A stretch of DNA of 64,000 nt, taken from positions 186,001 through 250,000 of the forward strand of contig NZ_JBNCBU010000002.1 in the NCBI RefSeq assembly GCF_051912845.1, in the 5' to 3' direction. Source of the DNA: Tsuneonella sediminis (GTDB lineage: Bacteria; Pseudomonadota; Alphaproteobacteria; Sphingomonadales; Sphingomonadaceae). The translations under genes were made by a program, and so were the position numbers. The notes under the pieces are model-generated. The model made no database searches, was not told the origin of the DNA, and was given only the letters and a program-made list of their open reading frames with translations. This document shows positions 1 through 8,907 of the stretch, in pieces (positions within the stretch are counted from its first letter, which is position 1; each line of letters starts with the position of its first letter).

Positions 1-1221
1 GGGCCGCGCGCGCACGACGGCGCGCCGCTTGCTCCGGTCGATCGTCACCTCGCTTTCGCTGACCCCTGCGACGAGCGCCAGATTGCGCGAGACCTCCGCC
101 GCCCGCGCACTTTCGGCCGCCTCCCGTTGTTCCTGCGCCTTCGCCAGCTGGGCCGCCTCGGCTGCCTTAGCCCCGGTGCCCACCTCGTACTGGCTGATCC
201 GCAGTTCGACCGGCCGGCCGAGGATCTCGACCAGCGAGCGCTGCCCGCGGCCTTCGGCCTCGGGCTCTAGGCGAGGAGTGAGGACGGTCGCGTCGATCCG
301 CACAGGTTCGGCACGCCAGTCGATATCGACCTGGCTCAACCGGGACTGCGGGTCAAACAGGCTGCGGATCTCGCTGTTGACCAACCGGGCGCCGTTGGCT
401 TCCCGGCCAATCTGGATCAGCGAGTAGCCCAGCGGGACCGCGAGGACCACGAACACGATCGTCACGGCAAGGTTCTGGAGCATGGTCTGCCGCTCGGTCA
501 GCGCAGCGCGAAACCCGTAGAGCCGCGCCATCAGCATGGCGGTCAGCGCGATCGTGATGGCATTGGTGACGAACAGCAGCAGCGCGCCCCAGAAGACCGT
601 TCCGTTGAACGTCGCCATGCCGTAGCCCACGACCGCGAGCGGAGGCATCAAGGCGGTCGCGATCGCGACCCCGACGATCGTCCCTTCCCGGCCGCGGATC
701 ATCGCATAGGCGCCGGCGAGCGCCGAGAACAACGCGACCAGCAGATCGAACAGGTTGGGCCGCGTCCGCGCGGCGATCTCGCTCGTGACCGTCTGGATCG
801 GCGAGAGAAACACGATCAGCGCGCACAGCAGGATAGCCATGAGGCTGCCTGCGAGCAGCGCCTTGGCCGACTTGCGGAGCCATTCGTAATCGCCGATCGC
901 GAGCGCGAAACCCAGACCGATTATCGGTCCCATGAGCGGCGACAGCAGCATCGCGCCTATCACTACCGCCGGGCTCGACAGGAGAAGGCCGAGAATCGCT
1001 ATCCCGCCGCTCATCGCGGTCATGAACATGTAGCGGCCCGACAGGTAGGCTTCTTCCCGCCGCGCCGCGATGACCGCGGCCTGGTCGATCTCGATGATGA
1101 CGTGGAGCCACCAGCGCCGCAGCGAGCGCAGGACGCTCGCGAAGCCGGCAACGTGAGGGTCGGTCCTAGCCGTAGTGCCGGGCCCCGCGCCAGTTGCCGC
1201 CGATTGTTCCGCGTTGCCCAT
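1..1221 (-). CDS. DUF389 family membrane protein (3' end beyond left edge)
   Basis: The frame reads without a stop from an ATG at 1221 through the left edge, so about 405 residues are visible and the C-terminus is missing. A G-rich Shine-Dalgarno stretch precedes the ATG. After a short polar N-terminus, residues about 65-260 form five or six hydrophobic segments, including the Ser/Pro/Gly-rich stretch with GAMLLSPLMGPI typical of the DUF389 (TIGR00341/TIGR00271) family. A soluble region with conserved Arg/Asp follows and runs to the edge. The family is an inner-membrane protein of unproven function. It is read away from the telA-like gene. A long opposite-register ORF at 353-1111 is an artefact of high GC. 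Confidence 0.8.
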   Translation of the reverse strand, partial: MGNAEQSAATGAGPGTTARTDPHVAGFASVLRSLRRWWLHVIIEIDQAAVIAARREEAYLSGRYMFMTAMSGGIAILGLLLSSPAVVIGAMLLSPLMGPIIGLGFALAIGDYEWLRKSAKALLAGSLMAILLCALIVFLSPIQTVTSEIAARTRPNLFDLLVALFSALAGAYAMIRGREGTIVGVAIATALMPPLAVVGYGMATFNGTVFWGALLLFVTNAITIALTAMLMARLYGFRAALTERQTMLQNLAVTIVFVVLAVPLGYSLIQIGREANGARLVNSEIRSLFDPQSRLSQVDIDWRAEPVRIDATVLTPRLEPEAEGRGQRSLVEILGRPVELRISQYEVGTGAKAAEAAQLAKAQEQREAAESARAAEVSRNLALVAGVSESEVTIDRSKRRAVVRARP

Positions 1222-1396
1222 CGTGTTTCCCCACCAAGCCCACTGCCGGACTAGCCAATCGGGCAAGTGGGCGGAAGGGGGCTTGTCGGGCTCTTGAAGG
1301 TGCAAGCGGCGAAGAACCTGCTACTCTCGCCGCGAAAAATGCTTGTGCTAGCCCGCAGCTGTCCTAATTAGATAACACACCATGCCAGAGGACCCC

Positions 1397-2617
1397 ATGG
1401 CCGAAACGCAGACCCAGACGCAAACGAAGACGGCGACCGCGACCGACCTCGAGCTGACACCGCCCGACCCCGTGCCGGTCGTATCGGCCGAAAAGGCCGC
1501 GGGCCTTGTCCCCGTGTCCGACGAGAAGAAGTCGAAGCTGGAGGAGAAGGCTGATGCCTTCGTCGCCGATCTCGTCGCGCAGGATGCCAATTCGCCCGAG
1601 TTCGGCAAGAAGGTCGATGCGATCACCAACATGGGGCGCAAGGAAATCATGGCGGCCGCGGGCATGTCGAACCGCTTTCTCGACCGCCCGGTCCGCGCCA
1701 TGGACAAGGACGAGGGCGTCGGCGCCAACCTCGCCGAATTGCGGCGCGTGGTCGAGGATCTCGATCCCGGCCGGCGGGGCGCTAAGTCGGGTCCGCGCAA
1801 GATCCTCGGCATCATCCCGTTCGGCAACAAGCTGACGAACTATTTCCGCAGCTACCAGAGCGCGCAGACCCACATCCAGTCGATCCTCGGCAACCTCGCC
1901 AGCGGCAAGGACGAACTGCTCATGGACAACGCGGCTATCGACGTGGAGCGGCAGAAGCTGTGGGAGGCGATGGGCAACCTCGAGCAGATGATCCACATCT
2001 CGCGGGTGCTCGACGCGAAGCTGGAGGACAAGGCCGCCGAACTCGACGCGACCGACCCGGCCAAGGCGAAGGCCCTGCGCGAAACGGCGCTGTTCTACGT
2101 TCGCCAGCGCACGCAGGACCTGCTGACGCAGATGGCGGTGTCGGTCCAGGGCTATCTCAGCCTCGACCTCGTCAAGAAGAACAACGTCGAACTGGTGAAG
2201 GGCGTCGACCGGGCCAGTACCACTACCGTAGGGGCGCTGCGGACCGCGGTGACGGTGGCCGAGGCAATGACCAACCAACGGCTCGTCCTCAACCAGATCA
2301 CCGCTCTCAACACGACGACCGCCAACATCATCGACAGCACGTCGACCATGCTGCGCGAGCAGACGGGCAAGATTCACGAACAGGCCGCCTCGTCGACGAT
2401 CCCGATGGAAACGCTCCAGCGAGCGTTCCAGAACATCTACGACACGATGGACGAGGTCGATCAGTTCAAGCTCCGCGCGCTCGATTCGATGAAACAGACG
2501 GTCGAAACCCTGTCGAACGAGGTCGAGAAGTCGAAAGGGTACATTGCCCGCGCCGAAGGGCAGGCCCGGGCGGCGGCATCGGTATCCGAGTCGAAGCTGC
2601 TGACGGTGGAATCCTGA
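1397..2617 (+). CDS. TelA-like toxic anion resistance protein
   Basis: This is a soluble, largely helical protein of about 406 residues matching the TelA family (PF05816), linked to tellurite and other toxic-anion resistance and to cell-envelope stress, although the biochemical role is unsettled. The first ~25 residues are Thr/Gln-rich low complexity. The body shows the family pattern: a conserved GNKL/YF segment around residue 150, long amphipathic helices, and a Thr/Ala/Asn-rich region (residues about 270-320) rich in TTV and TAN motifs. An ATG at 1382 is also possible, but 1397 has AGAGGA four bases upstream. The next gene begins two bases after its stop with an XpaC-like protein, the partner arrangement known from Bacillus xpaC-yaaN. 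Confidence 0.85.
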   Translation: MAETQTQTQTKTATATDLELTPPDPVPVVSAEKAAGLVPVSDEKKSKLEEKADAFVADLVAQDANSPEFGKKVDAITNMGRKEIMAAAGMSNRFLDRPVRAMDKDEGVGANLAELRRVVEDLDPGRRGAKSGPRKILGIIPFGNKLTNYFRSYQSAQTHIQSILGNLASGKDELLMDNAAIDVERQKLWEAMGNLEQMIHISRVLDAKLEDKAAELDATDPAKAKALRETALFYVRQRTQDLLTQMAVSVQGYLSLDLVKKNNVELVKGVDRASTTTVGALRTAVTVAEAMTNQRLVLNQITALNTTTANIIDSTSTMLREQTGKIHEQAASSTIPMETLQRAFQNIYDTMDEVDQFKLRALDSMKQTVETLSNEVEKSKGYIARAEGQARAAASVSESKLLTVES

Positions 2618-2618
2618 A

Positions 2619-3404
2619 TTGAACGACCTCGCTCGCCAGTCCGATCGCGTCCTGTCGGAGGCGCGGCGCGTGCGCGACGACAATCGCGCGGGCGGCCGCC
2701 ACCGGCGCGAGGCCAGCCGGTCGATCGGTCGCGAATCGCGGCGCATGAAAAGCCGGCATCTCAGTCGCAAGCTCCAGCGTATCGTCCTCGCGATCGCCGG
2801 AATCGTGGTCGCCGCGATGGTCGCGGGACTGATCGTCGACGGCATCGGCTTCACCGGGGTGATGATCACCGCGCTGGCGATCGTCGCGGCAGTCGCGGTG
2901 CTCGGCAAATACCCGAAGATGGTGGTACCCCGGCGCGCCGATCTGGCCCGGAGCACCGATGCAAGGCAACTGGTCGGCAAGACCGAGCTCTGGCTCGAGG
3001 CGCAGCGCCCCGCCCTGCCCGCGCCGGCGGCGGACATGGTCGGCAGGATCGGTGTCCAGCTCGACGCGCTCGGCCTCCAGCTCGAGGGGATCGACGCGAA
3101 CCATCCCGCCGCGCGCGAGGTGCGCGGCCTGGTGGGCGAGACGCTGCCCGAGATGGTCGACAGCTACCGGAGGATCCCGCTGCACCTGCGCGCGGAGGAG
3201 CGCGCAGGCGGCATGGCACCGGACGACCAGCTTGCGAGCGGGCTTGCAAGGATCAGCGAAGAGATCGACCGGGTTACCCGGCAGCTCGCCGAGGGATCGC
3301 TCGACGATCTTGCCGTTCGCACCCGCTATCTCGACTACAAGTACGGCGGCGATCTCGACGATCCCGGGGCCGCCCTCGAAGACAGGACCAAGGACCCCGC
3401 CTGA
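2619..3404 (+). CDS. XpaC-like membrane protein, partner of TelA-like protein
   Basis: This 261-residue protein begins with a TTG codon directly after the telA-like stop (TGA at 2615-2617), so the two are probably co-translated. The N-terminal 50 residues are very Arg-rich and cytoplasmic in character. Two adjacent hydrophobic helices lie at about residues 52-95, and the rest is a soluble helical domain of about 160 residues. Two-helix hairpin plus helical tail, immediately next to telA, fits the XpaC family (PF10112), which was named from colour on an indolyl-phosphate substrate but has no proven enzyme activity. The assignment rests more on architecture and neighbourhood than on a signature motif. 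An internal ATG near 2746 is an alternative start. Confidence 0.6.
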   Translation: MNDLARQSDRVLSEARRVRDDNRAGGRHRREASRSIGRESRRMKSRHLSRKLQRIVLAIAGIVVAAMVAGLIVDGIGFTGVMITALAIVAAVAVLGKYPKMVVPRRADLARSTDARQLVGKTELWLEAQRPALPAPAADMVGRIGVQLDALGLQLEGIDANHPAAREVRGLVGETLPEMVDSYRRIPLHLRAEERAGGMAPDDQLASGLARISEEIDRVTRQLAEGSLDDLAVRTRYLDYKYGGDLDDPGAALEDRTKDPA

Positions 3405-3709
3405 TGCGCGTCGCCATCCCCCATCAACTCGAACCGGACGAGGTCCGCCGCCGGCTGAGGGCGAACACCGCCTCCGTTGCCGACCATATCCCGGGCGGTG
3501 CCGGGGTGACGACCGCCTGGCCGAGCGAGGACCGCATGACGATGGACATCAGCGCGATGGGCCAGTCCCTGCGGGCGAACGTGGACGTCGAGGCGCATCA
3601 GGTCGTGCTGACTGTGGACCTGCCGCCCGCGCTCGCTTTCGTCGAGCCGGTGATCGCGGGCGCAATCCGCAGCCAGGGCGACCGTCTGCTCGCCCCGCCA
3701 AAGTCCTAG
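3404..3709 (+). CDS. polyhydroxyalkanoic acid system family protein
   Basis: This 101-residue soluble protein overlaps the preceding stop by one base (TGATG). Short alternating beta/alpha segments, an N-terminal HQLEPDEVRRRL helix and a mid-protein V-E-(A/G)-H-Q-V-V-L-T-V strand match the PHA_gran_rgn family (PF09650), small proteins found near polyhydroxyalkanoate genes in proteobacteria. A role in granule biology is inferred from the family name only; no PHA synthase or phasin is in the window. The gene is the last of the telA-like operon and faces the DUF2721 gene, whose stop lies ten bases away. Confidence 0.7.
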   Translation: MRVAIPHQLEPDEVRRRLRANTASVADHIPGGAGVTTAWPSEDRMTMDISAMGQSLRANVDVEAHQVVLTVDLPPALAFVEPVIAGAIRSQGDRLLAPPKS

Positions 3710-3719
3710 GAACCGCAAG

Positions 3720-4160
3720 CTACAGCCGCCGCTCGCGCTCGAGGAATTCCTCGGGGATGCGCAGCGCGCCCGAGGCGGCCTGCGTCTCGCGCAGGATCAG
3801 GACCAGCGCCCACATCAGGAGTCCGATGGCACCGATGAAGGTTGCCGCGGCGAAGCGCTGCAAGTCGAACCGCAGGATATCCTCGAGAAACAGCAACACC
3901 ACCGTCAGCCCGATTGCGAGGCCGCTGGTTACCAGGATGCGCAAGGCCGCACCAACGAGACGTATGCGGCGATCGACCACCCGCATCTCGCGCACGATCA
4001 TGTCATGCTCGTCCCCCGACGTTTCCCGGTAGCGAGCCTGCAATGCCCGGCTTCGATCGACCACCCGCCCGAGACGGGTGGAGAGCAGGTTCATGATATT
4101 GCCGATCGCCACCAGGACGAAAACCGGGGCGAGCGCGAGCTGGATTGTCTGCGCGATCAT
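3720..4160 (-). CDS. DUF2721 family membrane protein
   Basis: The protein has 146 residues with one hydrophobic helix near the N-terminus (residues about 5-25) and two close together at about 75-125. The segments between hold the family signature: NIMNLLSTRLGRVVDR after helix 1 and an Arg-rich RRIRLVGAALR before helix 2. This is the DUF2721 pattern, a small inner-membrane family of unknown function. The frame opens farther upstream to 4289, but MIAQTIQ at 4160 starts directly with the family N-terminus. The 86-base gap to the ku gene is a divergent promoter region. Confidence 0.75.
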   Translation of the reverse strand: MIAQTIQLALAPVFVLVAIGNIMNLLSTRLGRVVDRSRALQARYRETSGDEHDMIVREMRVVDRRIRLVGAALRILVTSGLAIGLTVVLLFLEDILRFDLQRFAAATFIGAIGLLMWALVLILRETQAASGALRIPEEFLERERRL

Positions 4161-4246
4161 GGCCGGGAGATAGGCAGCCCGGCCGCGATTGGAAACCAAT
4201 CCGCTCCTGCTGAGTCGAATCGGCGCAACGAAAAGGAAATCCCGCA

Positions 4247-5101
4247 ATGGCGGCACGTGCTTACTGGACCGGGCAGATCCGCCTGGCACTGGTCTCCATC
4301 CCGGTCGAGGTCTATTCGGCCACCAAGAGCGGCGCGTCGATCAGCTTCCGCCAGATTCACGAACCCAGCGGCAAGCGGATCAATTACGAGAAGGTCGTCC
4401 AGGGCATCGGGCCTGTCGACCGCGACGAAATCGTCAAAGGCTACGAGGTGTCCAAGGGCAACTACGTGCTGCTCGAAGACGACGAGATCGAGGCGGTGAA
4501 GATCGAAAGCAAGCGGACGCTCGAACTCGTCCAGTTCGTCGATCAGGGCGAGATCGACGTGTTCTACTTCGAGAAGCCATATTACGTCGTCCCGCAGGAC
4601 GAACTTGCCGAGGAGGCCTTCGTCGTCTTGCGCGAAGCGCTGCGCAAGGCGAACAAGGTCGCACTCGGACAGCTTGCCCTGCGAGGCCGGGAATATCTCG
4701 TCAGCCTCAAGCCCTGCGGCAAGGGCATCGTGATGGAAACCCTGCGCTACGAGGACGAAGTGCGCCGGGCGCAGAGCTACTTCAAGGACATCCCCGACAC
4801 CAAGCCCGCAAAGGAAATGCTCGAGCTGGCGCAGACGCTGATCGAGAAGAAGACCGCTCCGTTCGACCCCGGTGAATTCCACGACCGTTACGTCGAGGCG
4901 CTGCACGAGCTGATCGAGAAGAAGGCCAAGGCCAAGGGCAAGAAGATCCTCGAGGACGTGGAAGAGCCGGCCCCGACGGGCGGGTCGAACGTCATCGACC
5001 TGATGGCCGCGCTCAAGAAGTCGGTGAAGGACGACAAGCCGGCGAAGAAGCCGTCATCGAAAAAGACGTCATCCGGAACCAAGGCCAAGAAGCGCGCCTG
5101 A
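4247..5101 (+). CDS. ku: non-homologous end joining protein Ku
   Basis: A 284-residue bacterial Ku. Ku homodimers thread onto double-strand DNA ends and recruit LigD for repair without a template. The N-terminus (W-x-G-x-I-x-x-x-L-V-S-I-P-V) and the following Y-S-A-T stretch are diagnostic. The core beta-barrel and bridge region run to about residue 220 (ending GEFHDRYVEALHELIEKK). A Lys-rich, low-complexity tail of about 45 residues follows, as in many Ku proteins where it aids DNA contact and LigD binding. The gene overlaps the next by one base (TGATG) and is two genes upstream of ligD, so ku, the mgtC-like gene and ligD form one operon. Confidence 0.95.
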   Translation: MAARAYWTGQIRLALVSIPVEVYSATKSGASISFRQIHEPSGKRINYEKVVQGIGPVDRDEIVKGYEVSKGNYVLLEDDEIEAVKIESKRTLELVQFVDQGEIDVFYFEKPYYVVPQDELAEEAFVVLREALRKANKVALGQLALRGREYLVSLKPCGKGIVMETLRYEDEVRRAQSYFKDIPDTKPAKEMLELAQTLIEKKTAPFDPGEFHDRYVEALHELIEKKAKAKGKKILEDVEEPAPTGGSNVIDLMAALKKSVKDDKPAKKPSSKKTSSGTKAKKRA

Positions 5102-5583
5102 TGGAGCTCAATGCCCCCGTCCTTGTCCACTGGTTCGATGCCGACCTGCTGACGCGGCTGGGCGTGGCGGCGCTGATCGGCCTGCTCCTCGGCCTCGATC
5201 GCGAAATGCGCGGTCTTGCCGCGGGGATGCGCACCCACGGACTCATCTGCTTTTCCGCAGCCGCGATGACGGTCTCGGTCATCGCGCTCTACCACGCGCT
5301 GGGCGGCGACCTGGCGACCACGCGGATGGACCCGCTCCGCGTATTCGAGGCGACGGGCGCCTTCATCGGCATCGTCGGAGCGGGCCTGATCGTGTTCAGC
5401 AAGGGCTCGGTGAAGAACCTGACCACGGCGGCACATCTGTGGCTCACAGCGGTCATCGGTCTTGCCTGCGGGGCCGGCCAGTGGCCGCTGGTGGCGATGG
5501 GCGCGGTCATCTCGCTGATCATGCTCACGCTGCTGCGGGTGGTCGAACGCCGGTTTTTCCCGGACGAGGATTCCACCGCATGA
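5101..5583 (+). CDS. MgtC/SapB family membrane protein
   Basis: The 160-residue protein has an N-terminal hydrophobic region with four or five predicted helices. Helix 1 is followed by the MgtC/SapB hallmark GLLLGLDREMRG, then AGMRTHGLICFSAA and a TGAFIGIVGAGLI helix. MgtC proteins act in the inner membrane in magnesium-limited growth and modulate ATP synthase in some pathogens. This copy ends soon after the membrane region and lacks the soluble C-terminal domain of long MgtC, placing it in the short SapB-like group. It sits between ku and ligD with overlaps on both sides, which is not an obvious functional partnership. Confidence 0.85.
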   Translation: MELNAPVLVHWFDADLLTRLGVAALIGLLLGLDREMRGLAAGMRTHGLICFSAAAMTVSVIALYHALGGDLATTRMDPLRVFEATGAFIGIVGAGLIVFSKGSVKNLTTAAHLWLTAVIGLACGAGQWPLVAMGAVISLIMLTLLRVVERRFFPDEDSTA

Positions 5584-8096
5584 ACGCGCGCGATCCGCTG
5601 GCCGAGTACAATCGCAAGCGCGACTTCGAGAAAACGGCGGAGCCTTCGGGAAAGCGCGAGAGCAGCACGGCCGGCAACCGGTTCATCGTGCAGAAGCATG
5701 ATGCGACCCGGCTCCATTGGGACCTGCGCCTGGAAGCCGACGGCGTGCTCAAGAGCTGGGCCGTGACGAAAGGTCCCTCGCCCGACCCCGACATCAAGCG
5801 GCTCGCGGTCCGCACCGAGGATCACCCGCTATCCTATGCCGAGTTCGAAGGGTCCATCCCGAAAGGGGAATACGGCGGCGGCACGGTGATGCTGTGGGAC
5901 AGGGGTACCTGGGCGCCAGTCGAGGGCAAGAGCTGGAAGGACATCGACAAGGGGCACCTGCACTTCACGCTTCACGGCGAACGGATGAAGGGCGACTGGA
6001 TCCTCATCCGGCTCAAGCCCCGCGGCAACGAGAAGCGAGAGAACTGGCTGCTGCGAAAGATCGATGACGAATTCGCCGAAAAGGGCGACCCACTCGTCGA
6101 ACACGCGCTTACCAGCGTACTGACCGGGCGATCGATGGCCGAGATCGCGGCGGACGCCGGGGGTGAGCACTCGCTCGCAGGGAAGAAGGGCGATGCCTTT
6201 GCAAGCGAGATGGCCAAGGCAGCCAGACACAACGCGAAGAAGGCGAGGCCGAAGAAGGCTGCGCGCACCGGCAAGCCGCCCGGTTTTCGCAAGCCACAAC
6301 TCGCCACGCTGGTCGACAGCGTGCCGTCGGGCAACCGTTGGATGCACGAGATCAAATTCGACGGCTACCGCGCGCTGATCGCCGCTGCGGGCAATGCCGT
6401 CACGGTATGGACCCGCAGCGGCAAGGACTGGACCGAGAAGTTCGCACCGCTGGTCGACGCGGTTGCCGCGCTGGACCTGCCGCCCTGCCTGATCGACGGC
6501 GAGATCGTCGCCTACGGCAAGGACGGCAATCCGGACTTTTCGTCGCTGCAGGCCGTCCTCAAGCGCGGACACGGAACGCAGGGCAAGAAGGACAAGCTCA
6601 GTTATCATGCGTTCGACCTGCTCGAGGCGAACGGCGAGGACCTGACCGGGCTGCCCGCCATCGAGCGCAAGGAGCGCCTCGAGGCGCTGCTGGCGGCCGC
6701 CCAGCCGCCGATTCACGTCGCGGATCATATCCTCGGGGCGGGCGAGAAGCTTTACGACACGATGTGCGAAGCGGGACAGGAAGGGATCATATCGAAGACC
6801 ATCGATGCGCCCTACCGCTCGGGCCGGACCAGGAGCTGGGTGAAGGTCAAATGCACCCGGCGGCAGGAATTCGTCATCATCGGATGGAAAAAGTCGAGCG
6901 CCAAGGGACGCCCTTTCTCCTCGCTTCTGCTCGCACAACACGAGGGCGGCAAGCTCGTCTACAAGGGCAACGTCGGCACGGGATTCTCGGGCGATACGCT
7001 CGAGGACCTGGCCACCCGGCTAGCGCGGATCCAGCGCAAGACGCCCCCGGCCGAAGTCGACAAGCCGTCTGCCCGCGGCGTGACCTGGGTGACGCCCAGG
7101 CTGGTGGCCGAAATCGCATTCTCGGAATTCACCGCCGACGGGAACGTGCGCCACGGCAGCTTCCTCGGCCTGCGCCAAGACAAGGAGGCTGAAGCCGTCT
7201 CCCCGGAGCGGCCCGAGGCGGTCGAGAGCGACGAGGTCGACGTGAAGATCTCGAGCCGGGACCGGGTGATCTTTCCCGAAAGCGGGCAGACGAAGGGCGA
7301 GCTCGCAGATTACTACGAGTCGATTTCTCCCCTGATGCTGCCGTGGGCCGCCCAGCGGCCGATCAGCCTCGTGCGCTGCCCCCAGGGGCGCGGCAAGAAG
7401 TGTTTCTTCCAGAAGCACGACAGCGGGTCTTTCGGACCGCACGTCCACCACGTTCCGATCGTCGAGAAGGATGGCGGTGCGGAAGACTACCTGTACATCG
7501 AGGACGCAGCCGGCCTCGTCGCCTGCGTCCAGATGGGCACGATCGAATTCCACGGCTGGGGCTCGCGTTCAACCGATGTCGAGAAGCCCGACCGGATGAT
7601 CTTCGATCTCGATCCCGACGAGGGCCTAGACTTCGGGGACGTCAAGCGCGCCGCGAAGGACATTCACGACCGCCTCGCGGATATCGGCCTTGCCAGCTAC
7701 GCGATGCTGTCGGGCGGCAAGGGCGTGCATGTCGTGGTTCCGCTGACCCCGGGCCACTCATGGGACGCGCACAAGGATTTTTCGAAGCGCTTCGCCGAAG
7801 CGATGAGCATGGCCGAACCCGACCGCTTCGTCGCCACCATGAGCAAGGCCAAACGCAAGGGAAAGATCTTCATCGACTACCTTCGTAACCAGCGCGGCAG
7901 TACGGCCGTCCTTCCCTACTCCGCCCGCGCCCGCGAGGGTGCGCCGGTGGCGGTCCCGATTGCCTGGGGCGAGCTGAAAGATTTCCAGAACGCCCACCCG
8001 TTTTCGATCTCGGACACCAGGACGCTGATGACCCGCGCGAAGGGCAAGGGGCTGGCGGGCTGGGGGTTTGCCGAACAGTCGCTACCCGCGGTCTAG
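5580..8096 (+). CDS. ligD: DNA ligase D (phosphoesterase-ligase-polymerase)
   Basis: An 838-residue three-domain NHEJ enzyme. Residues about 30-180 are the 3'-phosphoesterase domain (HDATRLHWDLR and GEYGGGTV motifs). Residues about 215-510 are the ATP-dependent ligase, with the nucleotidyl-transfer motif E-I-K-F-D-G-Y-R and Lys259 as the adenylated residue. Residues about 545-838 are the primase-polymerase domain with the catalytic pair in DLDPD (Asp676/Asp678) and a SGGKGVHV motif. It seals breaks held by Ku and can trim or add nucleotides first. The start ATG at 5580 overlaps the previous stop (ATGA); the open frame extends upstream to 5439 but only inside the mgtC-like gene. It converges on the SDR gene with ten bases between stops. 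Confidence 0.96.
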   Translation: MNARDPLAEYNRKRDFEKTAEPSGKRESSTAGNRFIVQKHDATRLHWDLRLEADGVLKSWAVTKGPSPDPDIKRLAVRTEDHPLSYAEFEGSIPKGEYGGGTVMLWDRGTWAPVEGKSWKDIDKGHLHFTLHGERMKGDWILIRLKPRGNEKRENWLLRKIDDEFAEKGDPLVEHALTSVLTGRSMAEIAADAGGEHSLAGKKGDAFASEMAKAARHNAKKARPKKAARTGKPPGFRKPQLATLVDSVPSGNRWMHEIKFDGYRALIAAAGNAVTVWTRSGKDWTEKFAPLVDAVAALDLPPCLIDGEIVAYGKDGNPDFSSLQAVLKRGHGTQGKKDKLSYHAFDLLEANGEDLTGLPAIERKERLEALLAAAQPPIHVADHILGAGEKLYDTMCEAGQEGIISKTIDAPYRSGRTRSWVKVKCTRRQEFVIIGWKKSSAKGRPFSSLLLAQHEGGKLVYKGNVGTGFSGDTLEDLATRLARIQRKTPPAEVDKPSARGVTWVTPRLVAEIAFSEFTADGNVRHGSFLGLRQDKEAEAVSPERPEAVESDEVDVKISSRDRVIFPESGQTKGELADYYESISPLMLPWAAQRPISLVRCPQGRGKKCFFQKHDSGSFGPHVHHVPIVEKDGGAEDYLYIEDAAGLVACVQMGTIEFHGWGSRSTDVEKPDRMIFDLDPDEGLDFGDVKRAAKDIHDRLADIGLASYAMLSGGKGVHVVVPLTPGHSWDAHKDFSKRFAEAMSMAEPDRFVATMSKAKRKGKIFIDYLRNQRGSTAVLPYSARAREGAPVAVPIAWGELKDFQNAHPFSISDTRTLMTRAKGKGLAGWGFAEQSLPAV

Positions 8097-8106
8097 TCCG
8101 AACCGA

Positions 8107-8907
8107 TCAGGACAGGCCCCTGGCCATATCCATCCGGCCCGCGTCGCCCACGCTGCTGCCCCCGTCGACGTCGAGGATCGTGCCGGTGACATAGGAAGCC
8201 GACGGCGAGGACAGGAACACCGCCGCCTCCGCGATCTCGTCGATTTCGCCCCATCGCTTGAGCGGGATGCGATTTTCGCTCGCTTCCTTGAGCGCCGGGT
8301 TGGGCGCGAGCCGCGCCATCCCCTCGGTCCCCGCGATCGGTCCGGGCGAGATGCCGTTGACGCGCACGTCGGGGCCCCATTCGATCGCCAGCGTTCGTAC
8401 GACCTGGTTGACCCCGGCCTTTGCCGCGCAGGCATGGACTTGGAACGCCATCGCCTGTTCGGCCTGGCCCGCCGTGATGGCGATCAGGCTGGCGGGCCTT
8501 GCCAGGAGGTCGTGACAGGCCCGGAACGTGTTGAAGGTGCCCAAAAGGTCGATGTCGACCACCGTCTTGAAGGCGTTGGCCGACATGCCGAGGGCGGGAG
8601 CGAGAAAATTACCCGCCGCGCCCGCAACGACGATGTCGAGCGGCCCGAAGTCGTTCCGCGCCTGCTCGAGGGCGCTGCGGATCGCGCCGAAGTCGCGCAC
8701 GTCGGCGGACAGTCCCAGCGCCTGCTCGCCGATCTCCCCGGCTGCGCGCGCCGCCTTTTCCGCATCACGCCCGCACACCGCGACTTTCGCGCCGAGGGCA
8801 GCTAAGCGCTTCGCTATGCCGAGATTGATGCCGCTCGTGCCGCCGGCGACGAAAGCCACCTTGCCTTCGAGCAGCCCCTCGCGAAAGGCCGAGCCCGCGG
8901 CGCTCAC
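8107..8907 (-). CDS. SDR family oxidoreductase, 2,4-dienoyl-CoA reductase-like
   Basis: This 266-residue Rossmann-fold reductase has the cofactor motif GGTSGINLG near residue 20 and a CGRD turn after beta-2 that suggests NADP(H). The usual SDR Tyr-x-x-x-Lys is replaced: the region reads QVHACAAKAGV, keeping Lys but with His where Tyr is expected. That, and the following LAIEWGP and GPIAGTEG stretches, match peroxisomal-type 2,4-dienoyl-CoA reductases, which reduce dienoyl-CoA so that polyunsaturated acyl chains can enter beta-oxidation. The GTG start overlaps the stop of the upstream acyl-CoA dehydrogenase gene (ATGTGA), so the two are translationally coupled. Exact substrate is inferred. Confidence 0.85.
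   Translation of the reverse strand: MSAAGSAFREGLLEGKVAFVAGGTSGINLGIAKRLAALGAKVAVCGRDAEKAARAAGEIGEQALGLSADVRDFGAIRSALEQARNDFGPLDIVVAGAAGNFLAPALGMSANAFKTVVDIDLLGTFNTFRACHDLLARPASLIAITAGQAEQAMAFQVHACAAKAGVNQVVRTLAIEWGPDVRVNGISPGPIAGTEGMARLAPNPALKEASENRIPLKRWGEIDEIAEAAVFLSSPSASYVTGTILDVDGGSSVGDAGRMDMARGLS

Noticed and set aside
353..1111. 252-codon ORF on the minus strand inside the DUF389 gene
   Set aside because: Arg/Asp/Gly-rich translation in another register of the same strand; the real frame with membrane helices reads from 1221 to the edge.
1364..3037. 557-codon minus-strand ORF opposite the telA-like genes
   Set aside because: Arg/Leu-rich low-quality protein; the plus-strand TelA and XpaC-like proteins explain the region.
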